Assembly: GCA_030646655.1 (NCBI GenBank)
Contig: JAUSLB010000046.1
Coordinates: 1-5,876 of the forward strand
From: Deltaproteobacteria bacterium
GTDB taxonomy: Bacteria > Desulfobacterota > GWC2-55-46
Length of the DNA: 5,876 bases
Reading direction: 5' to 3'
Part shown: piece after piece, positions 1-5,876 of the stretch
Position numbering within the stretch: the first letter of the stretch is position 1
Layout: each line of letters starts with the position of its first letter
Program-made: the position numbers and the translations under genes
The notes under the pieces: model-generated
The model's database searches: none
The model's input: the letters and a program-made list of their open reading frames with translations, nothing else
What the model was told of the DNA's origin: nothing

Positions 1-897
1 TTCTGCAACTCAGGGGCAGAGGCGAACGAGGCGGCTATAAAGCTTGCCCGCAAATACTTTAGTGTAAAGGGCGAGAGCAGATTCCAGATAATCACAATGG
101 AAAAATCCTTCCACGGCCGGACTCTCGCCGCGCTCGCCGCCACAGGACAGAAGAAGTTTCAGGCAGGCTTCGAGCCTCTTCTGGAAAAGTTCACCTATGT
201 GCCGTTTGACGATGTAGCCTCGCTCCAAAAGGCCGTTAACAGCCAGACCGCCGCTGTAATGATAGAGCCCATTCAGGGCGAGGGCGGGGTGAATGTGCCT
301 TCTGACGATTACCTCAAGGGCGTAAGGGAGGTCTGCAAGGGGGCAGGCGCGCTTCTTATATACGACGAGGTGCAGGTCGGGATGGGCAGAACCGGCACTC
401 TTTTCGCCTATGAGAATTACGGCGTTGCCCCTGACATAATGACTCTCGCCAAAGGGCTTGCGGGAGGCGTCGCCATAGGGGCGATGCTCGCTACCGACGA
501 GGTAGCGTCTGCCTTCACCCCCGGCTCGCACGCGTCCACCTTCGGGGGCAACCCGCTCGCCACAGCCGCGGGCATGGCGACGATAAAGACTATGCTAAAC
601 GAGGGAGTGCTCGACAACTGCAAAAAATCGGGCGAGTACCTCTTTAAGAAGTTGCTTGAGCTTAAGGCAAAGCACCCTTTCATAAAGGAGGTGCGGGGCA
701 AGGGGCTCATCATCGGGATGGAGCTGGAAGAGGGGATAAAGTGCGGGGATATAGTAAAGGAGGGCCTCAACAGGGGGCTGCTTCTTAACTGCGTCGGCGA
801 CAAGACCTTGAGGTTCATCCCGGCCCTTACTGTCACATTGGGAGAGATAGACGAGATGCTGGGGATATTAAAAGGGGTGCTGGAGGGGGTTAAATAA
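1..897 (+). CDS. argD: acetylornithine aminotransferase, 5'-truncated by window edge
   Basis: PLP-dependent class-III aminotransferase that converts N-acetylglutamate semialdehyde to N-acetylornithine in the cytoplasmic arginine pathway; some ArgD enzymes also act on the succinylated lysine-pathway intermediate. The frame is open from base 1, beginning FCNSGAEANEAAIKLARKY, the conserved ArgD phosphate-binding segment. An ATG at 97 lies well inside the domain and is not the start. Visible-residue numbering gives D122 and Q125 in the DEVQVGMGRTG motif, the PLP lysine K151 in LAKGLAGG, and T180 in STFGGNP. The 29-residue D-to-K spacing matches E. coli ArgD (D226/K255 from memory), so about 104 N-terminal residues lie outside the window. 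The 298 visible codons end in TAA with no internal damage. Other class-III transaminases (GabT, ornithine aminotransferase) are possible on motifs alone, but argF and argG downstream make ArgD by far the best call. Confidence 0.95.
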   Translation, partial: FCNSGAEANEAAIKLARKYFSVKGESRFQIITMEKSFHGRTLAALAATGQKKFQAGFEPLLEKFTYVPFDDVASLQKAVNSQTAAVMIEPIQGEGGVNVPSDDYLKGVREVCKGAGALLIYDEVQVGMGRTGTLFAYENYGVAPDIMTLAKGLAGGVAIGAMLATDEVASAFTPGSHASTFGGNPLATAAGMATIKTMLNEGVLDNCKKSGEYLFKKLLELKAKHPFIKEVRGKGLIIGMELEEGIKCGDIVKEGLNRGLLLNCVGDKTLRFIPALTVTLGEIDEMLGILKGVLEGVK

Positions 898-978
898 TTT
901 TTATTGATATGGATGGTTGCATATACTTTTAAAAGGCTACGATTGATGTATAAACTTGATGAAATGAAATAAGTTTTT

Positions 979-1018
979 CCCTCCCCCTCGATGGGGGAGG
1001 GTAGGGTGGGGGTGGGTA
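979..1018 (+). repeat. left cassette end: hairpin plus G-quadruplex motif
   Basis: A perfect 9-bp stem (CCCTCCCCC at 979-987, GGGGGAGGG at 993-1001) encloses the loop TCGAT. The G tracts continue to 1016, giving five runs of at least three G (993-997, 999-1001, 1004-1006, 1008-1012, 1014-1016) separated by 1-2 nt, a textbook G-quadruplex pattern on the + strand. The reverse complement of 1351-1388 has the same plan: C-rich arm, 5-nt loop ending AT, G-rich arm, further G tracts, then a terminal TTA or TAA. It is not an intrinsic terminator, because no T tract follows the stem on either strand; the T5 at 974-978 reads as A5 on the strand where it would come after the stem. Confidence 0.7.
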
Positions 1019-1030
1019 ATTAAAAACAAT

Positions 1031-1353
1031 ATATCCACTCTTGCAAAAAATCTCAGGAAGAATTGTACAGATGCAGAGAAATTATTATGGAGATATTTAA
1101 GGTTAAGACAGATTGAAGGCTCTTTAAGATCAGAAGACAGGAGCCAATCGGCGAATATATCGTTGATTTTGTATGTTTCGAAAAGAAGGTGATTATCGAA
1201 CTGGACGGCGGGCAGCACGCAGGTTCGATTAAAGATATTGAAAGAGATAAATGGCTTACAGGGCAGGGTTATAAAATCCTGCGCTTCTGGAACAACGACG
1301 TATTGAACAATACGGAGGGTATTATTGAGGTTATAAAGAGAGCTCTTCGGTAA
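1031..1353 (+). pseudogene. DUF559 endonuclease-domain protein, frameshifted remnant
   Basis: DUF559 proteins are small (about 110-120 aa), with a Vsr-like PD-(D/E)XK endonuclease fold; their cellular role is mostly unknown. The N-terminal half reads in the frame of 1031 as STLAKNLRKNCTDAEKLLW, then RYLRLRQIEG. The rest reads in the frame of 1123 as FKIRRQEPIGEYIVDF, then IELDGGQH and LRFWNNDVLNNTEG, ending at TAA 1351-1353. The frames join if the TC at 1121-1122 is removed, restoring the family-typical IEGFKIRRQ. Without that correction, translation stops at TGA 1190-1192. There is no ATG or GTG in frame at the start; ATA at 1031 sits where the initiator Met would be expected, so it may be a mutated ATG. 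Repaired length would be 106 aa, a normal size, and the presumed catalytic residues (D of IVDF, E and D of IELDG) remain. I see no recognisable slippery site, so programmed frameshifting is unlikely; a sequencing error remains possible. Confidence 0.85.
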
Positions 1354-1388
1354 CCCTCCCCTTAATCCCCTCCCATAAAGGGAGGGGA
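1351..1388 (-). repeat. right cassette end: inverted copy of left end
   Basis: A 9-bp stem (TCCCCTCCC at 1366-1374, GGGAGGGGA at 1380-1388) encloses the loop ATAAA. C tracts at 1354-1356, 1358-1361, 1367-1370 and 1372-1374 form a four-run G-quadruplex motif on the minus strand. Read on the minus strand the element has the same order of parts as 979-1018, so the two are imperfect inverted repeats. Its outermost bases on the gene side, TAA at 1351-1353, also supply the stop codon of the DUF559 frame, which shows how tightly gene and repeat are packed together. Confidence 0.65.
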
Positions 1389-1465
1389 GGATTTGAAAAA
1401 AACCATAAGAGATTTTGGAATAGTCGAGCACACATAAAATCATTAATCAAAACAGCGGAGCCTTA

Positions 1466-2383
1466 ATGAACCTCCTTACAGTAGCCGATTTAAATAATGA
1501 AGAGATAGACAACCTCATAGAGCGGGCCTCTGCGTTAAAAGAGCGGCACAGGAAGGGGATACCGCATACGCCTCTGCGCGGAAAGACACTCGGGCTGATA
1601 TTTGAGAAGTCCTCCACGAGGACGCGCGTGTCTTTTGAGGTAGCGATGCACCACTTAGGCGGCAATGCCGTATTCATAAGCGGCAAGGATTCCCAGATCG
1701 GCAGGGGCGAGCCCATTAAGGACACCTCCCGCGTTATGTCAAGGTATGTTGACGGGATCGTCATAAGGACCTTCGGGCACGAGATAATAGAGGAGTACGC
1801 GAGGTACTCGGCTGTGCCGGTCGTCAACGGCCTGACTGACACGCACCACCCCTGTCAGGTTCTCGCGGATGTTTTAACCGTAGTAGAGAAAAAAGGCTTC
1901 TACAAGGGGCTAAAGTTCTGCTGGATAGGCGACGGCAACAACATGGCGAACTCGTGGATAGAGGCGGCTATGAGGCTCGGGTTCGACTTGACCCTTGCCT
2001 GCCCCAAAGGCTACGCTCCCGACAACGCTTTTTTAAAGAAGGCGAAGGCCGAGGGGGCCTCAAACATCCGCGTCACGGAGAATGTAGAGGAGGCGGCCAA
2101 AGACGCCGATGTCCTCAATACCGATGTATGGGCCTCGATGGGGCAGGAGGAGGAGAGCGAAAGAAGGAGGGGGGACTTCAAAGGGTTTCAGATAAACTCC
2201 GATGTGCTTAAGCTCGCCAAGAAGGACGCTATAGTCCTCCATTGCCTGCCCGCTCACAGGGGCGAGGAGATTTCGGACGAGGTTATGGAAGGGGCTCACT
2301 CGGCGGTATGGGACGAGGCTGAGAACAGGCTGCATATCCAGAAGGCGATACTCGAATGGCTCCTGGCAGAGGGCGGAAGGTAA
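1466..2383 (+). CDS. argF: ornithine carbamoyltransferase
   Basis: Transfers the carbamoyl group of carbamoyl phosphate to ornithine, giving citrulline and phosphate; a cytoplasmic enzyme, usually trimeric in this family. The 305-aa product is full length. The carbamoyl-phosphate-binding domain carries SSTRTR at residues 49-54 and HHPCQ at 127-131. The ornithine-binding domain carries the DVWASMGQE loop and HCLPAHRGEE, with C260 as the conserved ornithine-side cysteine. HCLPA together with the SMG loop separates it from aspartate carbamoyltransferase. The ATG at 1466 has a GGAG at 1457-1460 with 5-nt spacing, and the protein begins directly with the expected first helix (MNLLTVADLNNEEI). It follows argD after a 568-bp gap that contains the DUF559 cassette, and precedes argG by 78 bp. 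Some organisms use acetylated or succinylated ornithine in this family; I see no positive sign of that here. Confidence 0.96.
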   Translation: MNLLTVADLNNEEIDNLIERASALKERHRKGIPHTPLRGKTLGLIFEKSSTRTRVSFEVAMHHLGGNAVFISGKDSQIGRGEPIKDTSRVMSRYVDGIVIRTFGHEIIEEYARYSAVPVVNGLTDTHHPCQVLADVLTVVEKKGFYKGLKFCWIGDGNNMANSWIEAAMRLGFDLTLACPKGYAPDNAFLKKAKAEGASNIRVTENVEEAAKDADVLNTDVWASMGQEEESERRRGDFKGFQINSDVLKLAKKDAIVLHCLPAHRGEEISDEVMEGAHSAVWDEAENRLHIQKAILEWLLAEGGR

Positions 2384-2450
2384 AAGATTTTTAAAGGGCG
2401 CAATTTTTTATATTTTAAGGCGGTTTTACCGGAACAAGATTACGGGCTAA

Positions 2451-2456
2451 AAGGAG
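2451..2456 (+). promoter_or_regulatory. ribosome binding site that decides the argG start
   Basis: AAGGAG lies 5 nt before the ATG at 2462 but only 2 nt before the in-frame GTG at 2459. The 5-nt spacing matches the argF and FAH-gene sites in this window, so the ATG is preferred and the GTG is probably not used. Confidence 0.7.
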
Positions 2457-2461
2457 AAGTG

Positions 2462-3676
2462 ATGGGCAGGGAGATTAGAAAGGTCGTTCTGGCCTATTCA
2501 GGCGGGCTTGATACCTCTGTAATAATGAAGTGGCTCATTGAGAAGTACAACTGCGAAGTGATCGCGTTTTCCGCCGATATCGGGCAGGGCTCGGAGTTGA
2601 AGGGGCTCAAGAAAAAGGCCCTCAATACGGGCGCTAAGAAGATATATATAAAGGATCTAAGGGAAGAGTTCGTATCAGACTTCGTCTTCCCGATGCTGAG
2701 AGCCGCATCCGTCTATGAAGGCACTTACCTCCTCGGCACATCTATCGCAAGGCCCCTTATCGCAAAGGCCCAGATGGATATCGCTAAGGCCGAGAGGGCT
2801 GACGCGGTTTCCCACGGCGCAACAGGCAAGGGGAACGATCAGGTAAGGTTCGAGCTCACATACTATTCCATCAACCCGCATATAAAGGTAATAGCCCCGT
2901 GGCGCGAGTGGGACATGAAAGGCAGGGCGGACCTCATACGCTACGCGAAGCGGCACGGCATCCCCGTGCCTGTCACAAAGGCGAAGCCCTACAGCTCTGA
3001 CCGCAACCTCTTTCACATTAGCTTCGAGGGAGGCATCCTCGAAGACCCGTGGGCTGAGCCTCCGGAGAACATGTATGTGCTCACGAAGTCCCCGCAGAAG
3101 GCCCCTAACAGGCCTGCCTACGCAGAGTTGGGCTTTGAAGGCGGCAACCCTGTGTCGGTTAACGGTAAACATCTGTCCCCTGCAAAGCTCCTGTCCAGGC
3201 TCAACGAGCTTGGCGGGGAGAACGGCGTGGGCAGGGTCGACATGGTGGAGAGCAGGTATGTGGGCATGAAGTCGAGGGGGGTATATGAGACCCCCGGAGG
3301 CACGATACTGCACGCGGCGAGGAGGGCCGTTGAGTCTATCACGATGGACAGGGAACTTATGCATCTGCGCGATAGCTTGACGCCGAGGTATTCGGAACTC
3401 GTCTACAACGGCTACTGGTACTCGCCTGAGAGGAGCGCCTTGCAGGCGCTCATTGACGAGGCTACAAGGAACGTGACGGGGGTGGCGCGCATGAAGCTGT
3501 ATAAGGGCAATGTGACGGTCGCCGGGAGGAAGGCCCAAGCGTCGCTGTATCATCCGGACTTCGCCACGTTCGAAGAGGACGCGGTCTATGACCAGAAGGA
3601 CGCTGAGGGATTTATAAAGATAAACGCCTTACGGCTTAAGATAAAGGCGATGGTTGACGGCAACAGGAAGAAATAA
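2462..3676 (+). CDS. argG: argininosuccinate synthase
   Basis: ATP-dependent ligation of citrulline and aspartate to argininosuccinate, releasing AMP and pyrophosphate; the penultimate step of arginine synthesis, in the cytoplasm. From the ATG the product is 404 aa, close to the usual 400 or so for the type I enzyme. The N-type ATP pyrophosphatase P-loop AYSGGLDTS spans residues 11-19. The second nucleotide/citrulline-binding segment, [14 protein letters not shown], begins at H118. [10 protein letters not shown] and the EGGILEDPW segment follow, with the C-terminal [18 protein letters not shown] region and the oligomerisation tail intact. Starting at GTG 2459 would add one residue only. It lies 78 bp after argF and 41 bp before the FAH-family gene, with no terminator-like structure on either side, so co-transcription is likely. 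The gene that would complete the pathway, argH, is not in this window. Confidence 0.97.
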   Translation: MGREIRKVVLAYSGGLDTSVIMKWLIEKYNCEVIAFSADIGQGSELKGLKKKALNTGAKKIYIKDLREEFVSDFVFPMLRAASVYEGTYLLGTSIARPLIAKAQMDIAKAERADAVSHGATGKGNDQVRFELTYYSINPHIKVIAPWREWDMKGRADLIRYAKRHGIPVPVTKAKPYSSDRNLFHISFEGGILEDPWAEPPENMYVLTKSPQKAPNRPAYAELGFEGGNPVSVNGKHLSPAKLLSRLNELGGENGVGRVDMVESRYVGMKSRGVYETPGGTILHAARRAVESITMDRELMHLRDSLTPRYSELVYNGYWYSPERSALQALIDEATRNVTGVARMKLYKGNVTVAGRKAQASLYHPDFATFEEDAVYDQKDAEGFIKINALRLKIKAMVDGNRKK

Positions 3677-3704
3677 AAAAATCGTTCGTAAAATGAAGAG
3701 ATTT

Positions 3705-3712
3705 AAAAGGAG
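3705..3712 (+). promoter_or_regulatory. ribosome binding site supporting a TTG start
   Basis: AAAAGGAG is placed 5 nt upstream of TTG 3718-3720. No ATG or GTG in this frame is similarly placed, so the following gene very probably initiates at TTG. Confidence 0.65.
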
Positions 3713-3717
3713 TTGTT

Positions 3718-4500
3718 TTGAAGGTTTGCAGGTTCTCGTTTAACGGTAAGGCCTCGTACGGTGTCATTGAAAACGGCGTAGTATATGAGATTGACGATGA
3801 TCCTTTTTCAGGGAACCCGGTTGATGTCAAGAAAAAGGGAGAGGGCGTAAGGCTTGCGGATGTGAGATTGCTCGCCCCTTCCATGCCCTCGAAGATAGTG
3901 GCGATAGGGCTAAACTACAAGGCGCACGCGGCTGAGTTCAACAAGCCCCTGCCCGAAGAGCCGATGATGTTCATGAAGCCCTCCACCGCCGTAATAGGCC
4001 CGGAGGACGCGATAATCTATCCTTCCCACATGTCCCACAGGGTAGATTACGAAGGAGAGCTCGGGGTCGTTATCGGCAAAAGGGCGAAGGACGTAAATGT
4101 AGAAGAGGCGGCATCATACATATTCGGCTACACCTGCTTTAACGACGTCACAGCGAGGGACCTTCAGGGTAAGGACGTCCAGTACACGAGGGCAAAGGGG
4201 TTCGACACCTTCGCTTGCGCGGGGCCGTGGATAGAGACTGATCTGAACCCGCTCGATGTGAGGATAGAGACATATTTAAATGGAGAAAAGAGGCAGGACA
4301 CCTCTACGCGCGATATGATATTCGATGTCTTTAAGCTCGTAAGCTTCGTCTCCCGCGTGATGACGCTCCTTCCGGGCGACCTCATCGCAACAGGCACCCC
4401 TTCGGGTGTCGGCAAGATGAAGCCCGGCGACATCGTTGAGGTCAGGATAGAGGGCATAGGGACTTTAAGGAACAGGGTCGCGGACAGGCTCTCCGCTTAA
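3718..4500 (+). CDS. fumarylacetoacetate hydrolase family protein (FAHD1/YcgM-like)
   Basis: A 260-aa member of the FAH superfamily, metal-dependent enzymes acting on 2-oxo/diketo acids (acylpyruvase, oxaloacetate decarboxylase, or isomerase/decarboxylase of catechol pathways). A small N-terminal domain (about residues 1-57) precedes the catalytic domain, which opens with [15 protein letters not shown] (H70). The metal ligands are E112 and E114 in [11 protein letters not shown] and D143 in FNDVTARD; the spacing of 2 then 29 residues matches the FAHD1/YcgM type. The C-terminal TGTPSGVG signature is at residues 225-232. No signal peptide or membrane segment is visible, so it is cytoplasmic. Translation starts at TTG with a good ribosome binding site. 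It lies 41 bp after argG and 39 bp before dapL, in the same direction. The substrate cannot be told from sequence; its place beside arginine and lysine genes may reflect oxaloacetate or tautomer housekeeping, which is speculation. It is not argininosuccinate lyase, which is an unrelated fold. Confidence 0.9.
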   Translation: MKVCRFSFNGKASYGVIENGVVYEIDDDPFSGNPVDVKKKGEGVRLADVRLLAPSMPSKIVAIGLNYKAHAAEFNKPLPEEPMMFMKPSTAVIGPEDAIIYPSHMSHRVDYEGELGVVIGKRAKDVNVEEAASYIFGYTCFNDVTARDLQGKDVQYTRAKGFDTFACAGPWIETDLNPLDVRIETYLNGEKRQDTSTRDMIFDVFKLVSFVSRVMTLLPGDLIATGTPSGVGKMKPGDIVEVRIEGIGTLRNRVADRLSA

Positions 4501-4539
4501 AAGATATTTAACAGGGACATCAAGGAGGTATTTGGAAAG

Positions 4540-5772
4540 ATGGCTGAGGATTACATACAGTGGCTCATCGCTGAGAGGATAGGCGGGAGCACATTCGGCA
4601 AATCCACAAAGATCTATAAGTTCGAGAAGATAAAGAGGGCCAAGGCAGAGGCGAAAAAGAACAGCCCCAATACGGAGCTCTTTGACTTCGGAGTGGGGGA
4701 GCCGGACGAGATGGCCTTCCCATTGGTCGTGGAGGCCTTGAGGCTTGAGTGCGCCAAGCCCGAGAACAGGGGCTATTCCGATAACGGCATAGCGGAGCTC
4801 AAGGAGGCGGCGGCAAGGTATCTTGAAAAGGTCTACGGCGTTGCAGGCATAGACCCTTATAGAGAGGTCATCCATTCAATAGGCTCGAAGCCCGCGCTCG
4901 CCATGCTGCCGGACGCGTTCATTAACCACGATGACGCTGTTCTTATGACAGTGCCCGGCTATCCGATAATCGCCACGCACACCGAGTGGAACGGGGGGAG
5001 GGTAGTAAAGCTGCCTTTAAAAGAGGAGAACGGGTTCCTCCCTGACCTCGACAGCGTCCCTGAAAAGGATTTGAAGGCCGCAAAGCTCCTTTACCTCAAT
5101 TACCCTAATAACCCCACGGGCGCTACAGCGACAGCCGAGTTCTTCAGTAAAGTCGTCGAGTTCGCCAAAAAGAACAAGATAGTCGTTGTCCACGACGCGG
5201 CTTACGCGGCGCTTTCTTTCGAGTCAAAGCCCTTAAGCTTTTTATCGGTGGACGGCGCGAAGGATGTAGGCGTCGAGATACATTCCTTTTCAAAGGCCTT
5301 CAACATGACCGGCTGGAGGCTCGCCTTTGTCGCGGGCAACGAGAAGATAGTGGCGGCCTACGGCCATGTGAAGGACAACTTCGATTCCGGCCAGTTCATA
5401 GCGATCCAGAAGGCCGGCATCTACGCGCTTGACCACCCGGAGATAACGGAGAAGATCTCCGCCAAGTACAAGAGAAGGCTCAAGCTCATGGTCGACGCGC
5501 TGAACGCATGCGGCTTTTCCGCCGCGATGCCCAAAGGCTCCTTCTACCTCTATGTGGGTGCGCCGAAGAAGGCGAAGGGGACTAAGTTCGGGAGCGCCGA
5601 GGATGTATCTGAATATCTCATAAAACAGGCGCATATCTCGACAGTGCCCTGGGACGATGTGGGCCGGTACTTAAGGTTCTCCGCCACATTCGCGGCAAAG
5701 GACACAGAGGACGAATACAGGGTAATAGAGGAGATGCAAAAGAGGCTTAAGGCGCTTGAGCTTGAGTTCTAA
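4540..5772 (+). CDS. dapL: LL-diaminopimelate aminotransferase
   Basis: Fold-type I PLP aminotransferase that converts tetrahydrodipicolinate to LL-2,6-diaminopimelate with glutamate as amino donor, bypassing the DapD/DapC/DapE steps toward lysine and peptidoglycan. The 410-aa product has the family's usual length. Motifs in order: FDFGVGEPDEMAFP, SIGSKPALAMLP, VPGYPIIATHTEW, NYPNNPTGA with PLP-contact N191, HDAAYAAL with D219 and Y222, the PLP lysine K252 in SFSKAFNMTGWR, and the carboxylate-binding R379 in YLRFSATFA. The ATG at 4540 is preceded by AAGGAGG at 4522-4528 with an 11-nt spacer, longer than the 5 nt of its neighbours; no other in-frame start lies nearby. Length, the PENRGYSDNGI segment and context favour DapL over a plain aspartate aminotransferase, but class I aminotransferases are easily confused, so specificity is inferred. 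It is the last gene before the hairpin cluster at 5778. Confidence 0.85.
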   Translation: MAEDYIQWLIAERIGGSTFGKSTKIYKFEKIKRAKAEAKKNSPNTELFDFGVGEPDEMAFPLVVEALRLECAKPENRGYSDNGIAELKEAAARYLEKVYGVAGIDPYREVIHSIGSKPALAMLPDAFINHDDAVLMTVPGYPIIATHTEWNGGRVVKLPLKEENGFLPDLDSVPEKDLKAAKLLYLNYPNNPTGATATAEFFSKVVEFAKKNKIVVVHDAAYAALSFESKPLSFLSVDGAKDVGVEIHSFSKAFNMTGWRLAFVAGNEKIVAAYGHVKDNFDSGQFIAIQKAGIYALDHPEITEKISAKYKRRLKLMVDALNACGFSAAMPKGSFYLYVGAPKKAKGTKFGSAEDVSEYLIKQAHISTVPWDDVGRYLRFSATFAAKDTEDEYRVIEEMQKRLKALELEF

Positions 5773-5777
5773 CAGGA

Positions 5778-5810
5778 TGCGGAAAAAGTCCGTCCTGGAC
5801 TTTTTCCGCA
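5778..5810. terminator. 14-bp palindrome after dapL, probable bidirectional terminator
   Basis: A perfect 14-bp inverted repeat (arms 5778-5791 and 5797-5810) with loop GTCCT starts 5 nt after the dapL stop. Its core is A5-GTCC-loop-GGAC-T5, the layout of a bidirectional intrinsic terminator in which A and T tracts extend the stem. The extra GC pairs outside the T tract (CCGC) and the lack of further T downstream are untypical. It could therefore equally be a dispersed palindromic repeat that also stabilises the 3' end of the mRNA. Confidence 0.5.
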
Positions 5811-5812
5811 AC

Positions 5813-5841
5813 GGCTTGGCCGAAGTGAATTTGTCCAAGCC
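5813..5841. repeat. second inverted repeat in the 3' cluster
   Basis: Arms GGCTTGG (5813-5819) and CCAAGCC (5835-5841) are perfect complements around a 15-nt loop. It begins only 3 nt after the preceding palindrome, so the two would stack as adjacent hairpins. There is no T tract after it. It is short enough that chance alone cannot be excluded; adjacency to two other inverted repeats is the main support. Confidence 0.45.
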
Positions 5842-5846
5842 TCACA

Positions 5847-5874
5847 AATTGCTCGACTTTTAAGTCTCGCAATT
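5847..5874. repeat. third inverted repeat, running to the window edge
   Basis: AATTGC-TC-GACTT (5847-5859) is mirrored by AAGTC-TC-GCAATT (5862-5874): 6 bp plus 5 bp of pairing around a symmetric TC/TC internal mismatch, with only TT between the inner arms, so the tip must open in a real hairpin. The structure may continue past the window end. No coding gene is evident in 5773-5876 on the + strand. Confidence 0.5.
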
Positions 5875-5876
5875 GC

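Larger units (their letters stand above)
979..1388 (+). mobile_element. small repeat-bounded cassette carrying a dead DUF559 gene
   Basis: Two G/C-tract repeats, 979-1018 and 1351-1388, face each other as imperfect inverted copies and enclose the remains of one DUF559 endonuclease gene. The interior is compositionally foreign: by hand count about 39% G+C over 1021-1320, against about 55-60% in argF lines I counted. The whole unit lies in a 568-bp argD-argF gap, while the other gaps here are 39-78 bp. There is no transposase, and I see no clear target-site duplication, so mobilisation in trans or by recombination is inferred. Of the rest of the gap, 898-978 is about 28% G+C in the line counted and 1389-1465 is similar; I see no gene or strong site in either apart from the argF ribosome binding site. 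Confidence 0.5.

Noticed and set aside
97..897. argD starting at ATG 97
   Set aside because: The frame is open to base 1 and the upstream residues match the conserved ArgD core, so the gene starts before the window.
904..954. Promoter-like words TTGATA, TTGCAT, TATACT and TATAAA after argD
   Set aside because: Spacings are 12 or 26 nt rather than about 17, so no pairing forms a credible sigma-70 promoter.
979..1001. C/G hairpin after argD as an intrinsic terminator
   Set aside because: The stem is strong but is followed by GTAGGG rather than a T run on the + strand, and by A5 on the minus strand.
1393..1421. Possible promoter for argF: TTGAAA at 1393-1398, 17-nt spacer, TGGAAT at 1416-1421
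   Set aside because: The -10 matches only 4 of 6 consensus bases and AT-rich sequence gives such hits easily. It is noted because argF may need its own promoter downstream of the cassette, but it is not supported enough to annotate.
937..1443. Open frame on the minus strand across the argD-argF gap
   Set aside because: It runs antisense through the DUF559 remnant and both repeats; its HPHPTLPHRGGG stretch is just the translated repeat. The + strand DUF559 reading explains the conservation.
2675..3553. Long open frame (292 codons) on the minus strand inside argG
   Set aside because: argG is unambiguous and motif-complete on the + strand; the antisense translation is Arg/His/Pro-rich with no recognisable domain, typical of a shadow frame in a G+C-richer gene.
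5778..5876. Integron attC site or CRISPR-like repeats
   Set aside because: No GTTRRRY/RYYYAAC core pair and no integron-type cassette gene; the three inverted repeats differ in sequence and there are no spacers.

Overview
The window is a stretch of bacterial chromosome carrying amino-acid biosynthesis genes, all on the + strand. The genes are argD (5' end cut off by the window edge), argF, argG, a fumarylacetoacetate-hydrolase (FAH) family gene and dapL. Arginine synthesis (ArgD, ArgF, ArgG) therefore sits next to the diaminopimelate/lysine branch (DapL). From memory, Geobacter and related Desulfobacterota have a similar argD-argF-argG-...-dapL order. DapL itself is a patchily distributed enzyme known from Desulfobacterota, Nitrospirota, Chlamydiae, Cyanobacteria and others. 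Together with roughly 55-60% G+C in the genes I sampled and heavy use of AGG/AGA and ATA codons, this suggests a Desulfobacterota- or Nitrospirota-like organism. That assignment is a low-confidence inference.

Layout. 1-897 is the C-terminal three quarters of ArgD. 898-1465 is an unusually long, AT-rich gap for this operon. It holds a small repeat-bounded cassette (about 979-1388) carrying a decayed DUF559 (Vsr-like endonuclease fold) gene. 1466-2383 is argF. 2462-3676 is argG, for which I prefer an ATG start over a GTG three bases upstream. 3718-4500 is the FAH-family gene, with a TTG start. 4540-5772 is dapL. 5773-5876 is non-coding and contains three consecutive inverted repeats, the first of which is probably the operon terminator.

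How the genes work together. ArgD makes N-acetylornithine. ArgF carbamoylates ornithine to citrulline, and ArgG joins citrulline to aspartate to give argininosuccinate. The lyase ArgH, often next in such clusters, is absent here; an FAH-family enzyme lies between argG and dapL instead. DapL makes LL-diaminopimelate in one step from tetrahydrodipicolinate, feeding lysine and usually peptidoglycan. Gaps from argF to dapL are only 39-78 bp with no convincing terminator, so those four genes are probably one transcript. The cassette separates argD from argF and may have altered coupling between them.

No wholly new system is evident. The items most worth a second look are the DUF559 cassette with inverted G-quadruplex-capable ends, the FAH gene in the place where argH might be expected, and the palindrome cluster after dapL.
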